From an uncultured Faecalicatena sp. (lineage in GTDB: Bacteria > Bacillota > Clostridia > Lachnospirales > Lachnospiraceae): a stretch of 63,751 nt of DNA. The translations under genes and the position numbers were made by a program. The stretch spans positions 1-63,751 of the forward strand of contig CABTYO010000014.1 in NCBI GenBank assembly GCA_902489075.1, in the 5' to 3' direction. The first letter of the stretch is position 1. Every line of letters begins with the position of its first letter. Below the pieces are notes generated by a model. It had not been told where the DNA came from and made no database searches. It saw nothing but the letters and a program-made list of their open reading frames with translations. Positions 1 to 8,694 of this stretch are shown piece by piece.

Positions 1-712
1 CAGCGAAATAACGATTAGAGCTGTTAATAATCCAGTTTGCCATTGTCTGTCTGGAAATGTTTACCCCATTACGCTGGAATTCCTGTTCAATCCGGTAAAG
101 CGGTGAAGAATTCACATACTTCACATTCAAAATAGAAGCAAGCAGAGATGGCGTGACAATACTATTAGGGAATATATCTTTTGGTCTGTCCCCGCGAAGG
201 AATTCATCCTGATGGTACCCATTGGTACCAACATAAACTTCGACTGTATGAATTTCTACAGTCCAGGATTCCGGTTCATGGCGCAGACGTTTGTATGTTT
301 CATCCGGCATATGTTTCCAGTTTCCCTTTCCGTAAAAAGCATCTAACGCTTCCTCTGAAACAGCATGAGGAGGGAGCAGCTCTTCCGGAAAATTTTTAAG
401 ATCAATGTCTCGCTGGCCTTTTGTTTTCTTTTTGCGTGGCTTTACTGGAAGTAGTTCATCTGCTTCTGGTTCAGCTGTATTTTCATCATAGATGGCATCT
501 GCTTCATCAAAAAAAGACAGCTGTCCATCCATAGACTCCATAGTTTCTGTACTGCGTCCAAAACGATTCTGATTGGCAATCCGCACCTGTTCAATGAGCT
601 TTTCAATGTTTTCATTTAATGCATCAAGCTGTCCCTGCATCGTCAAGATGATCGTAATCAGTTCCTCACGATTCATACTATTCAGTTTATCAAGTGTATG
701 TTTCTGACTCAT
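1..712 (-). CDS. tnpC: IS66 family transposase TnpC, N-terminal part (runs off the window)
   Basis: An open frame starts with ATG at 712 (MSQKHTLDKLNSMNREEL) and continues unbroken for 237 codons to base 1. The N-terminus is a heptad-like helix (residues about 10-45, with LIEQVRIANQNRFGRSTE), then an acidic stretch and a Lys-rich segment, then the start of the conserved IS66 region with a motif resembling YRIEQEFQRNGVNISRQTMA. This is the DDE transposase of the element; its catalytic region lies beyond the left edge. About 275 bp separate it from tnpB, where I see no other gene. Family assignment is firm; integrity cannot be judged. Confidence 0.9.
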   Translation of the reverse strand, partial: MSQKHTLDKLNSMNREELITIILTMQGQLDALNENIEKLIEQVRIANQNRFGRSTETMESMDGQLSFFDEADAIYDENTAEPEADELLPVKPRKKKTKGQRDIDLKNFPEELLPPHAVSEEALDAFYGKGNWKHMPDETYKRLRHEPESWTVEIHTVEVYVGTNGYHQDEFLRGDRPKDIFPNSIVTPSLLASILNVKYVNSSPLYRIEQEFQRNGVNISRQTMANWIINSSNRYFA

Positions 713-988
713 CTGGACGCTCCTCCACTTTACTGTACTCTATTATACAATAAAGTATTAGAACTGGCGAATCTGTTATTAAGCAGGTTCCGTCAAAATG
801 CCTATGGACACAACAGTGTAAAACCTTCATATGTAGTAAGGGAATATAGAGTTTTCAAGGTTCATTTTCCCCTTCTGTAAAGTGGATATGACACTCCAGA
901 GGGTTTCTGCCGGTGCTATAAACACACCACACAGACCATATATATCATTGAAAACAGAAGCATAAAATTTCTCTGTTTTGCACAATGA

Positions 989-1345
989 TCAATAGATTTT
1001 TTTAGGATCGACATCTTTGATCTTCGGATCCAGGGGATTTAAACCCAACATCAGATAGTTGAATTGTTCTTCCGTCAGTTCAGCCGCTTCCTGTGTTGTC
1101 CGTGGCCAGGACATTCTTCCATCTTCAAATCTTTTATAAAGAAGTAAGAAGCCCGTTCCCATCCATAGCAGTCCTTTTAGGCGGTCGGAACGTTTTCCGC
1201 AGAAGAGAAATAAAGTTCCCTTTTCGAATGGATTCTGTTGGTATTTATCACCTATGATCATGGCCAGTCCGTCAATCCCTTTTCGTAAATCAACGGTACC
1301 ACAGGCCAGGACTACGCGGCGGATACCAGCAGTATCCTCAAGCAT
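989..1345 (-). CDS. tnpB: IS66 family accessory protein TnpB (IS66 Orf2)
   Basis: The 118-residue protein has the diagnostic IS66 Orf2 sequence: VVLACGTVDLRKGIDGLA near residues 11-28, GTLFLFCGKRSDRLKGLLW near 43-61, and a C-terminal FEDGRMSWPR region. Its length is normal for the family. The start overlaps the end of tnpA by 8 nt, suggesting translational coupling. TnpB is needed for efficient IS66 transposition, but its biochemical role is not settled. The gene appears intact. Confidence 0.92.
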   Translation of the reverse strand: MLEDTAGIRRVVLACGTVDLRKGIDGLAMIIGDKYQQNPFEKGTLFLFCGKRSDRLKGLLWMGTGFLLLYKRFEDGRMSWPRTTQEAAELTEEQFNYLMLGLNPLDPKIKDVDPKKIY

Positions 1346-1730
1346 GACAAATCTCCTGTAGGATTTTTAACAAGAGCGTATCCGATATATCATTTGAAAC
1401 TGCTATTGTCAAAGCTCCCGTTTTAATAACTGCAGATGCACGTATTATTTCGCTATGCTGACCATCAACAGCCATTCTTTCTGCTGGCATTGTCATTTCA
1501 GCAAAAGATATGTCTGTACAATTCGAGGATGATTGCAACGCTGGTAAAGCGATGCCTTGTTTTTCGAAGAGTTCATTTCGGAATTTCCGCTGCCAGTAAT
1601 AATAAGATTTTTCGCTAACCTGATTTTCTTTCAGCCATTGTTTTGCTGCCATTCCATCCGGCCTGTTCTGACATTGAAGCAGAATGTCTTTCCACATAGC
1701 GTACCGGACTGTGTGTGTTATTTGATCCAT
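1338..1730 (-). CDS. tnpA: IS66 family accessory protein TnpA (helix-turn-helix)
   Basis: This is the first gene of the IS66 operon, about 130 residues from ATG 1730 (MDQITHTVRYAMWKDILLQC). The frame stays open up to an ATG at 1769, but that upstream start has no ribosome binding site, so I prefer 1730. The N-terminal part (WLKENQVSEKSYYYWQRKFR) is the helix-turn-helix typical of IS66 TnpA, presumed to bind DNA. The C-terminal half is poorly conserved, as is usual. The 3' end overlaps tnpB by 8 nt. Confidence 0.8.
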   Translation of the reverse strand: MDQITHTVRYAMWKDILLQCQNRPDGMAAKQWLKENQVSEKSYYYWQRKFRNELFEKQGIALPALQSSSNCTDISFAEMTMPAERMAVDGQHSEIIRASAVIKTGALTIAVSNDISDTLLLKILQEICHA

Positions 1731-1801
1731 GGTAAGTGACTTCCTTAAAAAACTAATAGTTTTTTGCATTTTTTTAAGTTTGCCACAAAAATCTAATTAA
1801 T

Positions 1802-1915
1802 CTAGGCGAGCGATTTGACGCTTACTTTGATACGTCTTTTATACAAAACAGATTGTATCCGATACGTTGTCTCTTCTCTGCATTCAACACAGAATTGCGT
1901 TCTCTCCTTTGACAT
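1802..1915 (-). pseudogene. YgiT/MqsA-type zinc-finger antitoxin, N-terminal fragment cut by IS66
   Basis: A strong RBS (AAGGAGGAAG, 1921-1930) precedes ATG 1915, and 30 codons (MSKERTQFCVECREETTYRI..) run exactly to the IS66 tip at 1825. The frame then enters the element and stops at 1802. The CVEC pair is the first half of the zinc site of YgiT/MqsA-type antitoxins; the second CxxC and the DNA-binding domain are missing, separated by the insertion. Immediately upstream is a broken toxin-like gene, in the MqsR-MqsA order. Assignment rests on the Cys motif, length and context. Confidence 0.65.
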
Positions 1916-1950
1916 TTCTACTTCCTCCTTATCAATTTCCATATGTTAAA

Positions 1951-2141
1951 TTACTTGAATTTATAGGTTAATGGATATTCCTGTTTATGAAATGAAATAA
2001 TAATTACATACTGATTGGCTAATTTATTAAACTTAATATACAATGATACTTTGGTCTGGGTGATATCTGATATCTTCCTGCGTTAACAGCATAAAATACA
2101 TCAGACAAGTATTTTTCAACTTCAGATTTCGTAACGTTCAA
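1951..2141 (-). pseudogene. MqsR-like toxin, internally deleted and frameshifted
   Basis: Two pieces lie in different frames. The upstream piece starts at TTG 2141 and reads LNVTKSEVEKYLSDVFYAV.., then RYQISPRPK. The downstream piece, in another frame, reads YIKFNKLANQYVIIISFHKQ followed by EYPLTYKFK, and ends with TAA at 1951. The second part resembles the C-terminal beta strands of MqsR-family RNase toxins (KFN..VIxxSFHK). The whole is about 60 codons where the family needs about 100, so the middle is gone. It ends 35 nt before the antitoxin start, the order seen in mqsRA. Inactive by inspection. Confidence 0.55.
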
Positions 2142-2197
2142 TAACTTTAACCCCCTGTACAATTATTATATAATAATCTTTTCTCTTTATTCTATTA

Positions 2198-2452
2198 TTG
2201 CATGCTGATGATTGGATTTTGTCAATAGTCTATCATATTCTTTGCGTTTGCCTTCATCGATTTAAAAACTTTAGTACATTTGTTTTTTACTTTAAATTTT
2301 TAAGACTAATTGTTCGAAATAGAAGAGAATATTTTGAGTTAATATTGCACAAAAAATATGAAAATGATATTTTATATATAAATGATTACTTTAATATATC
2401 GAAGGCTACCGGGATATATGGTCCTAATAATGTCGGAAAACCTGTCAGATAA
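2198..2452 (+). pseudogene. Remnant of an AAA-type ATPase N-terminus with Walker A-like motif
   Basis: The frame contains FKFLRLIVRNRREYFEL, then NISKATGIYGPNNVGK, which looks like the first strand and P-loop of OLD/RloA-type AAA ATPases (GxxxxGKT/S). It then reads PVR and stops at 2452, so the Thr/Ser after GK and everything downstream are missing. The local sequence is very A+T rich. The remnant overlaps the small ORF at 2430, suggesting a deletion joined the ATPase start to unrelated or downstream sequence. Whether 2198 is the true start is unknown. Confidence 0.4.
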
Positions 2453-2603
2453 AATGTATGAAAGCAGTCAAGAAATAATTGATACAAAAGATGTTATGGA
2501 AAAATGCAGGAAAGGTGTGCTTGGCGCAACCCCCGATCCTAAGTTTATTCAATCTTTATTAATCATAAAGGAAAATCAGAAGGGAGCGAATACAATTGAG
2601 TGA
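2430..2603 (+). CDS. Small hypothetical protein, translationally coupled to the next gene
   Basis: The 57-residue frame starts at ATG 2430 (MSENLSDKMYESSQEI) and ends in a TGA overlapping the TTG start of the following gene by 8 nt, an arrangement typical of coupled genes. The sequence is hydrophilic with no recognised domain. It may be the surviving C-terminal end of the upstream ATPase-like gene rather than a gene in its own right: the frame changes at the Walker A remnant and no clear RBS precedes ATG 2430. Confidence 0.35.
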   Translation: MSENLSDKMYESSQEIIDTKDVMEKCRKGVLGATPDPKFIQSLLIIKENQKGANTIE

Positions 2604-4542
2604 TGATATCTTCCCAAATATCAGATTCTTAGAGTCTCTTTCAAAAAGAATAGAGGAGCAGAGGAAATTCATTCAGCCACTGATGGATCAAGTAGACTTT
2701 TCTGCCATAGCACGTGCAACTGAAAGGATAGCCAATTCGTCGATGTGTGAAGCCCTAACCACTGGTACTTCGTTCGCCAACGATGCATTCGGATTTGACA
2801 GTGGTCTAACGCAACTGCTCCAGAATTTGTCGGATTCCCAAGCACAGATGCTTGGGAATATTGTATCTATGGAGACTATGATGGGGACAAGATTTCAGGA
2901 GCTGATTCAGCCATCGGTGTATCTTCCAGACTTAAGCGGACTTCACGAGGTACTTGAAAGCTGTACACCTGTTATTTCTGAGGTGGTTCCCAAGATTGAT
3001 ACATCCTGGATGCAGATGGTCAGTACGTGGCAGATAGAGCTTCCGAAGATTTCTTCTTTTGACACATCCGTTTTATGCGGTATGGAGACAAAGTTTGCCG
3101 AACTGGTCAAATTAGAAAAGAAAACGTCGAGCCTTTCTATAGTAGAGAGTTACTTTTCGAAGATAACAAGTGTAACTGCACAATGGGCTTCGATTAGTGA
3201 GGCAGCATCCTGTGCAGCTGAGCAGTGGAAAAACACATTTTCTCACATGCATCTGATGGATAACTATAGTGATTTTGCGTTAAAGCAGCATAGACTGATT
3301 CAAAAAGCAGCAAACCTGGGTGATGAGCGGTCAGTGGAATGGCGTTTGGATTTGTTGCAGGCTACGTCAAAATTTGTTGACAGGCAGATAAGATGGTCTA
3401 ATGAACTTGCATTAGATGTTCAGGAAGAAGTTGATGAGGAGACGGATATTTCTGTTTCCACTGAACTGGATATTAATGCAATCCCGCAATACATAGGTTT
3501 TTCCAAACGTGATGACAGGAACACGGAGGAGGCTTTTGCAGAATCTTTTCCCGTTGTGATTACCGAGAAGGGAAAGCTGCTTGTACAGAAAGCCGGTTTG
3601 ATTAAAACGCTTTGCAAAATAAGCAATAAGGAAGTATTATTTGAAGATACGGATTCTCTTGTTGGCAGCTACATGACACTTGGCGGGACCTTTTGCAGAA
3701 ACATAGATTCACTGGAAGCGGTTATAGCAGCACTATACAGGATGTTTTTCAACCAAAGAAATCTTATTATAAAATATGTGACGTCACAGGAAACAGGATG
3801 CTTAAGTGAAATAGAAATTTTGAAAGACCAAAAGGATTATCCAGACAGCTCTAAAGAACTCGTAAAATTACAGAATCTCTTATATGACCGATTTCTTAAA
3901 CTGGAAGATCTCATAATAGACGAACTGCAGCGTTATACGGCAGGTGTATACTCCGGGCACCCGGCGGATGCAGTATCTACTATCTTATGTGAAGAAAAAT
4001 GGACGGAAGAAAGTGTGAGTAAGAATGTTTTTAAGGCTCTATTGAATGTCCAGAAGAATAAGACATTCTACGGAAAAAAGGAAGATGAATGGAACGATGA
4101 AGTAAGGAATTCTCTTGGAATGGTTTATGATGATATCAGGGATCAGACCAGGCAGGGGACTTCTGTGAATGGAAAAGAGGCCGGAGAGGTAGATATTCAG
4201 ATATGCAGAGAGGGACTGCCTTTTGTGATGATAGAGGGGCTGAAAGTGGACTCTGTTAACCGCAGCTACATCAGGGAACATATTGATAAAGTACTTACCA
4301 ACTATGATCCATGCGGATGTCCACAGGTGTATGTGATATTGTACGCAGCAGTTACCAAATTTGACGAATTCTGGGAAAGGCTTTTTGCTTATCTAAAGGA
4401 AGAATATGAGTTTCCATTTAAGGTAAAAGACGAACTGTGGGAAATGAATCATATATATTGTGATTCACGGCACGGAAAGACGGTGCTCCTGAGGGAAAAT
4501 AAAGAAGTAGCTGTTCATTTTTATGCAATGTGTATGCAGTAA
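2596..4542 (+). CDS. Unknown 648-residue protein with possible PD-(D/E)XK-like C-terminal domain
   Basis: The start is TTG 2596 with AGGGAG 9 nt upstream. Residues 1-300 are largely alpha-helical with phenylalanine- and serine-rich stretches, followed by an acidic hinge (VQEEVDEETD). The C-terminal 170 residues read like a nuclease-type fold: D-Q-T-R-Q-G-T-S, then EVDIQI with Asp533, then VMIEGLKVDS with Glu547 and Lys550, spaced as in PD-(D/E)XK-like domains of defence proteins. No signal peptide or membrane segment. The neighbours (IS66, broken toxin-antitoxin, ATPase remnant) suggest a defence or plasticity locus. The nuclease idea is inference from motif pattern; the N-terminal half is not recognised. 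Confidence 0.7.
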   Translation: MSDDIFPNIRFLESLSKRIEEQRKFIQPLMDQVDFSAIARATERIANSSMCEALTTGTSFANDAFGFDSGLTQLLQNLSDSQAQMLGNIVSMETMMGTRFQELIQPSVYLPDLSGLHEVLESCTPVISEVVPKIDTSWMQMVSTWQIELPKISSFDTSVLCGMETKFAELVKLEKKTSSLSIVESYFSKITSVTAQWASISEAASCAAEQWKNTFSHMHLMDNYSDFALKQHRLIQKAANLGDERSVEWRLDLLQATSKFVDRQIRWSNELALDVQEEVDEETDISVSTELDINAIPQYIGFSKRDDRNTEEAFAESFPVVITEKGKLLVQKAGLIKTLCKISNKEVLFEDTDSLVGSYMTLGGTFCRNIDSLEAVIAALYRMFFNQRNLIIKYVTSQETGCLSEIEILKDQKDYPDSSKELVKLQNLLYDRFLKLEDLIIDELQRYTAGVYSGHPADAVSTILCEEKWTEESVSKNVFKALLNVQKNKTFYGKKEDEWNDEVRNSLGMVYDDIRDQTRQGTSVNGKEAGEVDIQICREGLPFVMIEGLKVDSVNRSYIREHIDKVLTNYDPCGCPQVYVILYAAVTKFDEFWERLFAYLKEEYEFPFKVKDELWEMNHIYCDSRHGKTVLLRENKEVAVHFYAMCMQ

Positions 4543-4591
4543 GCAGCATAGCGAATCAGAAAACAAATGATAGATAAGGCGGTTTATAAAT

Positions 4592-6043
4592 ATGTCGTTT
4601 ACAAGCTTTACATTTTTATTCATTTTCTTCCCTTTGGTAGTAATGGGATATTTACTTATCTGGTTCATCCAGAGAAAACTAAACAAGGCATCTACAACAC
4701 TCTGTAATCTATATATCATTCTTGCCAGTCTGGCATTCTACGCCTGGGCAAGGGTGGATGGAGTGTTTCTTTTTATGTTGTATATCATCCTGGTACACGT
4801 AATGGGAAAATGTCTGGAAAGATATCATAAGAATAACAGAACCAGAAGAAAGGCTTTTGTACTTTTCAATGCAATGCTGATTTTAGCGGGCATCCTTTAC
4901 AACTACAAGTATTACAATTTCACCTTGGAAACGCTGGACAGGATATTTGCCAAAGGATTCGAATCGCTGGAGCTGATCATCCCATTAGGAATTTCCTTCA
5001 TTACGTTTTCTTCTATTTCCTACATAGTCGATATCTACCGAGGTAACAGCCCGGCAGGGTCACTTATGGACGCGGCCCTCTATCTTACCTTTTTCCCGAA
5101 GGTGGTATCCGGTCCGATTGTGTTATGGAAGGATTTTTATCCCCAGTGCCAGAGACGGCATCTGGATGACATTTGTTTCATGGACGGCTTGAACCGGATC
5201 ATGATCGGATATGCGAAGAAGGTGATCCTTGCGGATACATTTGGGGCAATGATCGAGGATATGCAGTATAAGATGACGGCCGGGGCGGATACACCGACCT
5301 TCTGGCTGTGTGCGCTTTTATATATGTTGGAAATTTACTATGATTTTGCCGGGTATTCGGATATCGCGATTGGACTGGCGAAGCTGCTTGGGTTTCAGTT
5401 CAAGGAGAATTTCAATTTCCCATATGTGTCAGCGTCGATTACGGAATTCTGGCGCAGATGGCACATTTCACTGGGAACCTGGTTCCGGGAATATATCTAT
5501 ATTCCACTTGGGGGAAACCGAAAGGGCAGATGCCGCACGCTGCTGAATCTTTTTATTGTGTTTCTGGTCACAGGAATCTGGCATGGGGCCGGATGGAACT
5601 ATATATGGTGGGGCGTTTTGAATGGAATTTGCGTGGTCGTGGAGCGCTGTTTCAGGGATAAGAAGTTTTACCAGAAGATTCCCTATGTCATCAAGTGGGC
5701 AGTAACGATGTTCATCGTTTTGATCAGCTGGGAGTTATTCAGGATGGAGGATCTGCAGGATGTCATAAATTTCCTGAAAATGATGTTTGGCGTGACCAGA
5801 TCCGAGGTGGTGAACTTTACTTATGTATATTATCTGACACCGAAGCTGATTACGCTGGCAGTGACAGGTATTTTGGGGGCGACTCTGCTGCACAGGATGG
5901 AATTTCAGATCATCCGCCATAAGATGAATGAATCGAAGATTTTATTTGTCCTGCAGGAAGTGGTATTGTTTGCACTGATGGCGCTGGCGGTCGTATTTAT
6001 GGTAAATTCGACATATAGTCCATTTATTTATTTTCAATATTAA
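4592..6043 (+). CDS. MBOAT family O-acyltransferase (AlgI/DltB-like)
   Basis: A 483-residue polytopic membrane protein with about ten hydrophobic segments. Family signatures are present: EFWRRWHISLGTWFREYIYI around residue 290 and VTGIWHGAGWNYIWWG around 330. The His of WHGAGW is the conserved catalytic residue of membrane-bound O-acyltransferases. These enzymes move acyl (usually acetyl) groups across the membrane to polysaccharide. The partner AlgJ/AlgX-like gene follows after 14 nt, so the two form an O-acylation operon. The acceptor glycan is not evident. Confidence 0.9.
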   Translation: MSFTSFTFLFIFFPLVVMGYLLIWFIQRKLNKASTTLCNLYIILASLAFYAWARVDGVFLFMLYIILVHVMGKCLERYHKNNRTRRKAFVLFNAMLILAGILYNYKYYNFTLETLDRIFAKGFESLELIIPLGISFITFSSISYIVDIYRGNSPAGSLMDAALYLTFFPKVVSGPIVLWKDFYPQCQRRHLDDICFMDGLNRIMIGYAKKVILADTFGAMIEDMQYKMTAGADTPTFWLCALLYMLEIYYDFAGYSDIAIGLAKLLGFQFKENFNFPYVSASITEFWRRWHISLGTWFREYIYIPLGGNRKGRCRTLLNLFIVFLVTGIWHGAGWNYIWWGVLNGICVVVERCFRDKKFYQKIPYVIKWAVTMFIVLISWELFRMEDLQDVINFLKMMFGVTRSEVVNFTYVYYLTPKLITLAVTGILGATLLHRMEFQIIRHKMNESKILFVLQEVVLFALMALAVVFMVNSTYSPFIYFQY

Positions 6044-6057
6044 CAGGAAGGTGCGAG

Positions 6058-7476
6058 ATGAAGAGAATAAGAATTGTAGCCGGTATCTGTTTTTTTATCC
6101 TTCTTATGGTTCCGGTTTTCCTGTTTAACCGGGAGGAAAATGTCGTATCCAGGATCGATAACCGTGCTCTGACGAACAATCCGTTCGGAAGTAATTTTGA
6201 GGCGGAAGGGGAGGTGGATCTCACGGATACGATTGAAACATATATCCAGGATAGGATCGGCCTGCGGGATGAGATGATCCAGGGATATACCGTCCTGAAT
6301 GACAGGTTATTTCATGAGATGGTGCACCCGACCTATATGTATGGGAAAGATGGTTATGTATTTAAAAAGGCGGAACTTAACCGGGATTTTGATGAGTATC
6401 ATATGAGTTTTGCCGATATGGTGGAGAAGATTCAGAAGTATTGTGAGGAAAGAGAGGTTCCGTTTCTTTTCGTGTTCGAGCCATCTAAGAATTCCCTGCT
6501 TTCGGATCAACTGCCGGACGGTATAAATTATAATAATGAGTGGGTGGTCCAGTTCGAAGAGGAACTGGACAAAAGAGGGATCCATTACATAGATAATACA
6601 GAGCTGCTGAGAGAAAAATATGATCAGGGTGAGATGGTTTTTAATAAGCAGTATGATGCAGGACACTGGAATGACCTGGGGGCTTTCTATGGGGTGAATC
6701 ATCTGCTGGAAGCGATGAAGCAGGATGTTCCGGAAGTTCATATCAATGAGATGGAGGAGTTTGACATCGGGCAGATTCTCCGTACATCGCTGCCGGTCTC
6801 GAACTTTGCGATTCATGAGAATGTGCCGTACTTTACAGGAAAAGATGAAGTGGAGGAACGGACAGAGAAATATGATGAGGAACTGGAGAGGGATGAGAGA
6901 TACACTCATTTCGGGTATACGGTAAATGAGCAGAGGCTTTTGGAGGGCTCACCAAAGACGCTTGTGTTCCAGGGCAGTTATATGAATGAGATTGGGAGTA
7001 AGTTTTTGGAGAATAGTCTGGGTGAGTATATTGCAGTCCATGATTATCAGAATGTGATGAATATCGATTACTATTTCAACATATTCAAGCCGGATTATGT
7101 AATATTTGAGGTGGCGGAGTATGTCTTTACGGATGAATATTTCTTCTCACCTGCCATGAAAGAGATGGATTTGAATCCTGCGATTGATATGTGGGAAGAG
7201 AAGGAAGCGGAGATAAAACCGATTGGAGAGCTGAATGTGAGTGTGAAAGAGGGCAGCAGGCTTGCGTCCGTGGAGGTGGAAAATCTGCCAGCTGATACGA
7301 AGTATGCTTATCTGGTGTCGGATGGGGAAGTTTTTGATTTGAGAAAACGGGAAGAAGATATGGACGACCAGGGCAATATGGTCTATGAAGCTGCGATGGA
7401 GAAGGAAAAGTGCGAAAGTGGCAGCTTTACTGTGACTGCAGTTGATGACAAGCTGCGCGCTGTGCGGTATGAATAG
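6058..7476 (+). CDS. AlgJ/AlgX-like (DHHW family) extracellular acyltransferase partner
   Basis: 472 residues with an N-terminal membrane anchor (about residues 5-22) and an extracytoplasmic body. The segment FVFEPSKNSLLSDQLP near 140 and DAGHWNDLGAFYGVN near 200 match the SGNH/DHHW-type fold of AlgJ/AlgX proteins, where Asp-His pairs serve acetyl transfer. In the MBOAT systems the membrane protein delivers the acyl group and this one places it on the glycan. It lies 14 nt after the MBOAT gene. The C-terminal 80 residues resemble a beta-rich accessory domain. Confidence 0.8.
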   Translation: MKRIRIVAGICFFILLMVPVFLFNREENVVSRIDNRALTNNPFGSNFEAEGEVDLTDTIETYIQDRIGLRDEMIQGYTVLNDRLFHEMVHPTYMYGKDGYVFKKAELNRDFDEYHMSFADMVEKIQKYCEEREVPFLFVFEPSKNSLLSDQLPDGINYNNEWVVQFEEELDKRGIHYIDNTELLREKYDQGEMVFNKQYDAGHWNDLGAFYGVNHLLEAMKQDVPEVHINEMEEFDIGQILRTSLPVSNFAIHENVPYFTGKDEVEERTEKYDEELERDERYTHFGYTVNEQRLLEGSPKTLVFQGSYMNEIGSKFLENSLGEYIAVHDYQNVMNIDYYFNIFKPDYVIFEVAEYVFTDEYFFSPAMKEMDLNPAIDMWEEKEAEIKPIGELNVSVKEGSRLASVEVENLPADTKYAYLVSDGEVFDLRKREEDMDDQGNMVYEAAMEKEKCESGSFTVTAVDDKLRAVRYE

Positions 7477-7618
7477 TCTGGTGGTTCAGTGTGAAGATAT
7501 TTATATCAGGTTTGATTTATATCAGGTTTTAATTTGAGAAAACAGGGAATATGTGGTATTATCGTTAGGAGGTGTGAATTCTACATCATACAGTACGAAT
7601 AGTTAGGAAGTATTTAGC

Positions 7619-8590
7619 ATGATAAAAGAAAAATTAACATTGATTATCCCCTGTTACAATGAGGAAGAGGTTCTGCCTTATTTTTATCAGGAGTTTTTAA
7701 AGACAGCGCAGCAGCTGGGAGAATATGAGCTGGAGATTCTGTTTGTGGACGATGGTTCCAGTGACGGGACTCTGGCGCTTATAAAGAAGATGTCGGCAGA
7801 GGACCCGAGATTGAAGTACCTCTCTTTTTCACGGAATTTTGGAAAAGAGGCGGCGATCTATGCGGGACTTAAGCATGCGGACGGTGATTATGTGGTGCTG
7901 ATGGATGCAGATCTGCAGGATCCGCCGTCTCTCCTGCCGGACATGCTGAAAGCGGTGACGCAGGAAGGCTATGATTCCGCGGCTACCAGGAGAGTGGACC
8001 GGAAAGGGGAACCGCCTATCAGGTCATTTTTTGCACGCCGTTTTTATCATTTGATGAAGCGGATCTCCTCGACCGAGATTATGGACGGTGCGAGGGATTA
8101 CCGGCTGATGAACCGAAAGTTCAAGAATGCGATCCTGGAGATGAGTGAGTATAACCGCTTCTCAAAGGGAATCTTCGGCTGGGTAGGTTTTAAGACGAAA
8201 TGGATCGAGTTTGAGAATGTGGAGCGCAGGGCAGGAGAGACAAAGTGGTCCTTCTTTAAGCTGTTCCGGTACAGCATGGAGGGGATCATCGGTTTTTCTA
8301 CGGCGCCCCTTGCCATGGCCTCTGTGCTGGGCTTTACTGTCTGTATGATTGCATTCCTCTTTCTGATTCTTATTTTAGTCAGAACGCTGTGTTTTGGCGA
8401 TCCGGTTGCAGGCTGGCCGTCGATGGCATGTATCGTCCTGATGCTGGGTGGGATACAGCTGCTCTGTATTGGGATTTTGGGCATGTATCTGTCCAAGACT
8501 TATCTGGAAACGAAGAAGAGACCGATCTATATCTGCAGTGAAAGTAATCTGGGAGAAGGAAAAGAAGAGAATGAGCAGCAGATTGATTAG
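7619..8590 (+). CDS. GT2 family glycosyltransferase, GtrB/YkcC-like membrane-anchored
   Basis: 323 residues. The GT-A nucleotide-sugar fold starts at LTLIIPCYNEEEVLP; FVDDGSSDGT near residue 43 and VLMDADLQDPP near 93 (DxD-type metal site) are clear. Two long C-terminal hydrophobic segments (about 235-260 and 270-295) match GtrB/CsbB-type enzymes that charge undecaprenyl phosphate with a single sugar for extracellular glycosylation. It sits 140 bp after the O-acylation pair and may modify the same surface polymer, which is inference. No flippase (GtrA) gene is adjacent. Confidence 0.88.
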   Translation: MIKEKLTLIIPCYNEEEVLPYFYQEFLKTAQQLGEYELEILFVDDGSSDGTLALIKKMSAEDPRLKYLSFSRNFGKEAAIYAGLKHADGDYVVLMDADLQDPPSLLPDMLKAVTQEGYDSAATRRVDRKGEPPIRSFFARRFYHLMKRISSTEIMDGARDYRLMNRKFKNAILEMSEYNRFSKGIFGWVGFKTKWIEFENVERRAGETKWSFFKLFRYSMEGIIGFSTAPLAMASVLGFTVCMIAFLFLILILVRTLCFGDPVAGWPSMACIVLMLGGIQLLCIGILGMYLSKTYLETKKRPIYICSESNLGEGKEENEQQID

Positions 8591-8694
8591 AAAAGAGAAC
8601 GCAGAGAAGTGGTGTCTGCCATGGGGTTGTATTTTAAAAGATATCTGCTAAAATAGAAGAGTAGTATTCTGATCTTAATAAGGGAGGTAAAAGC

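Larger units (their letters stand above)
1..1825 (-). mobile_element. IS66-family insertion sequence, left part outside window
   Basis: Three genes on the minus strand in the order tnpA-tnpB-tnpC match IS66 organisation. The right tip lies at 1825: read inward on the minus strand it begins GTAAGCGTCAAATCGC, the usual IS66-type terminal inverted repeat. The DNA immediately outside the tip continues a disrupted antitoxin reading frame, which fixes the junction to the base. The left end, and therefore the target duplication (8 bp is usual for IS66), lies outside the window. Confidence 0.9.
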
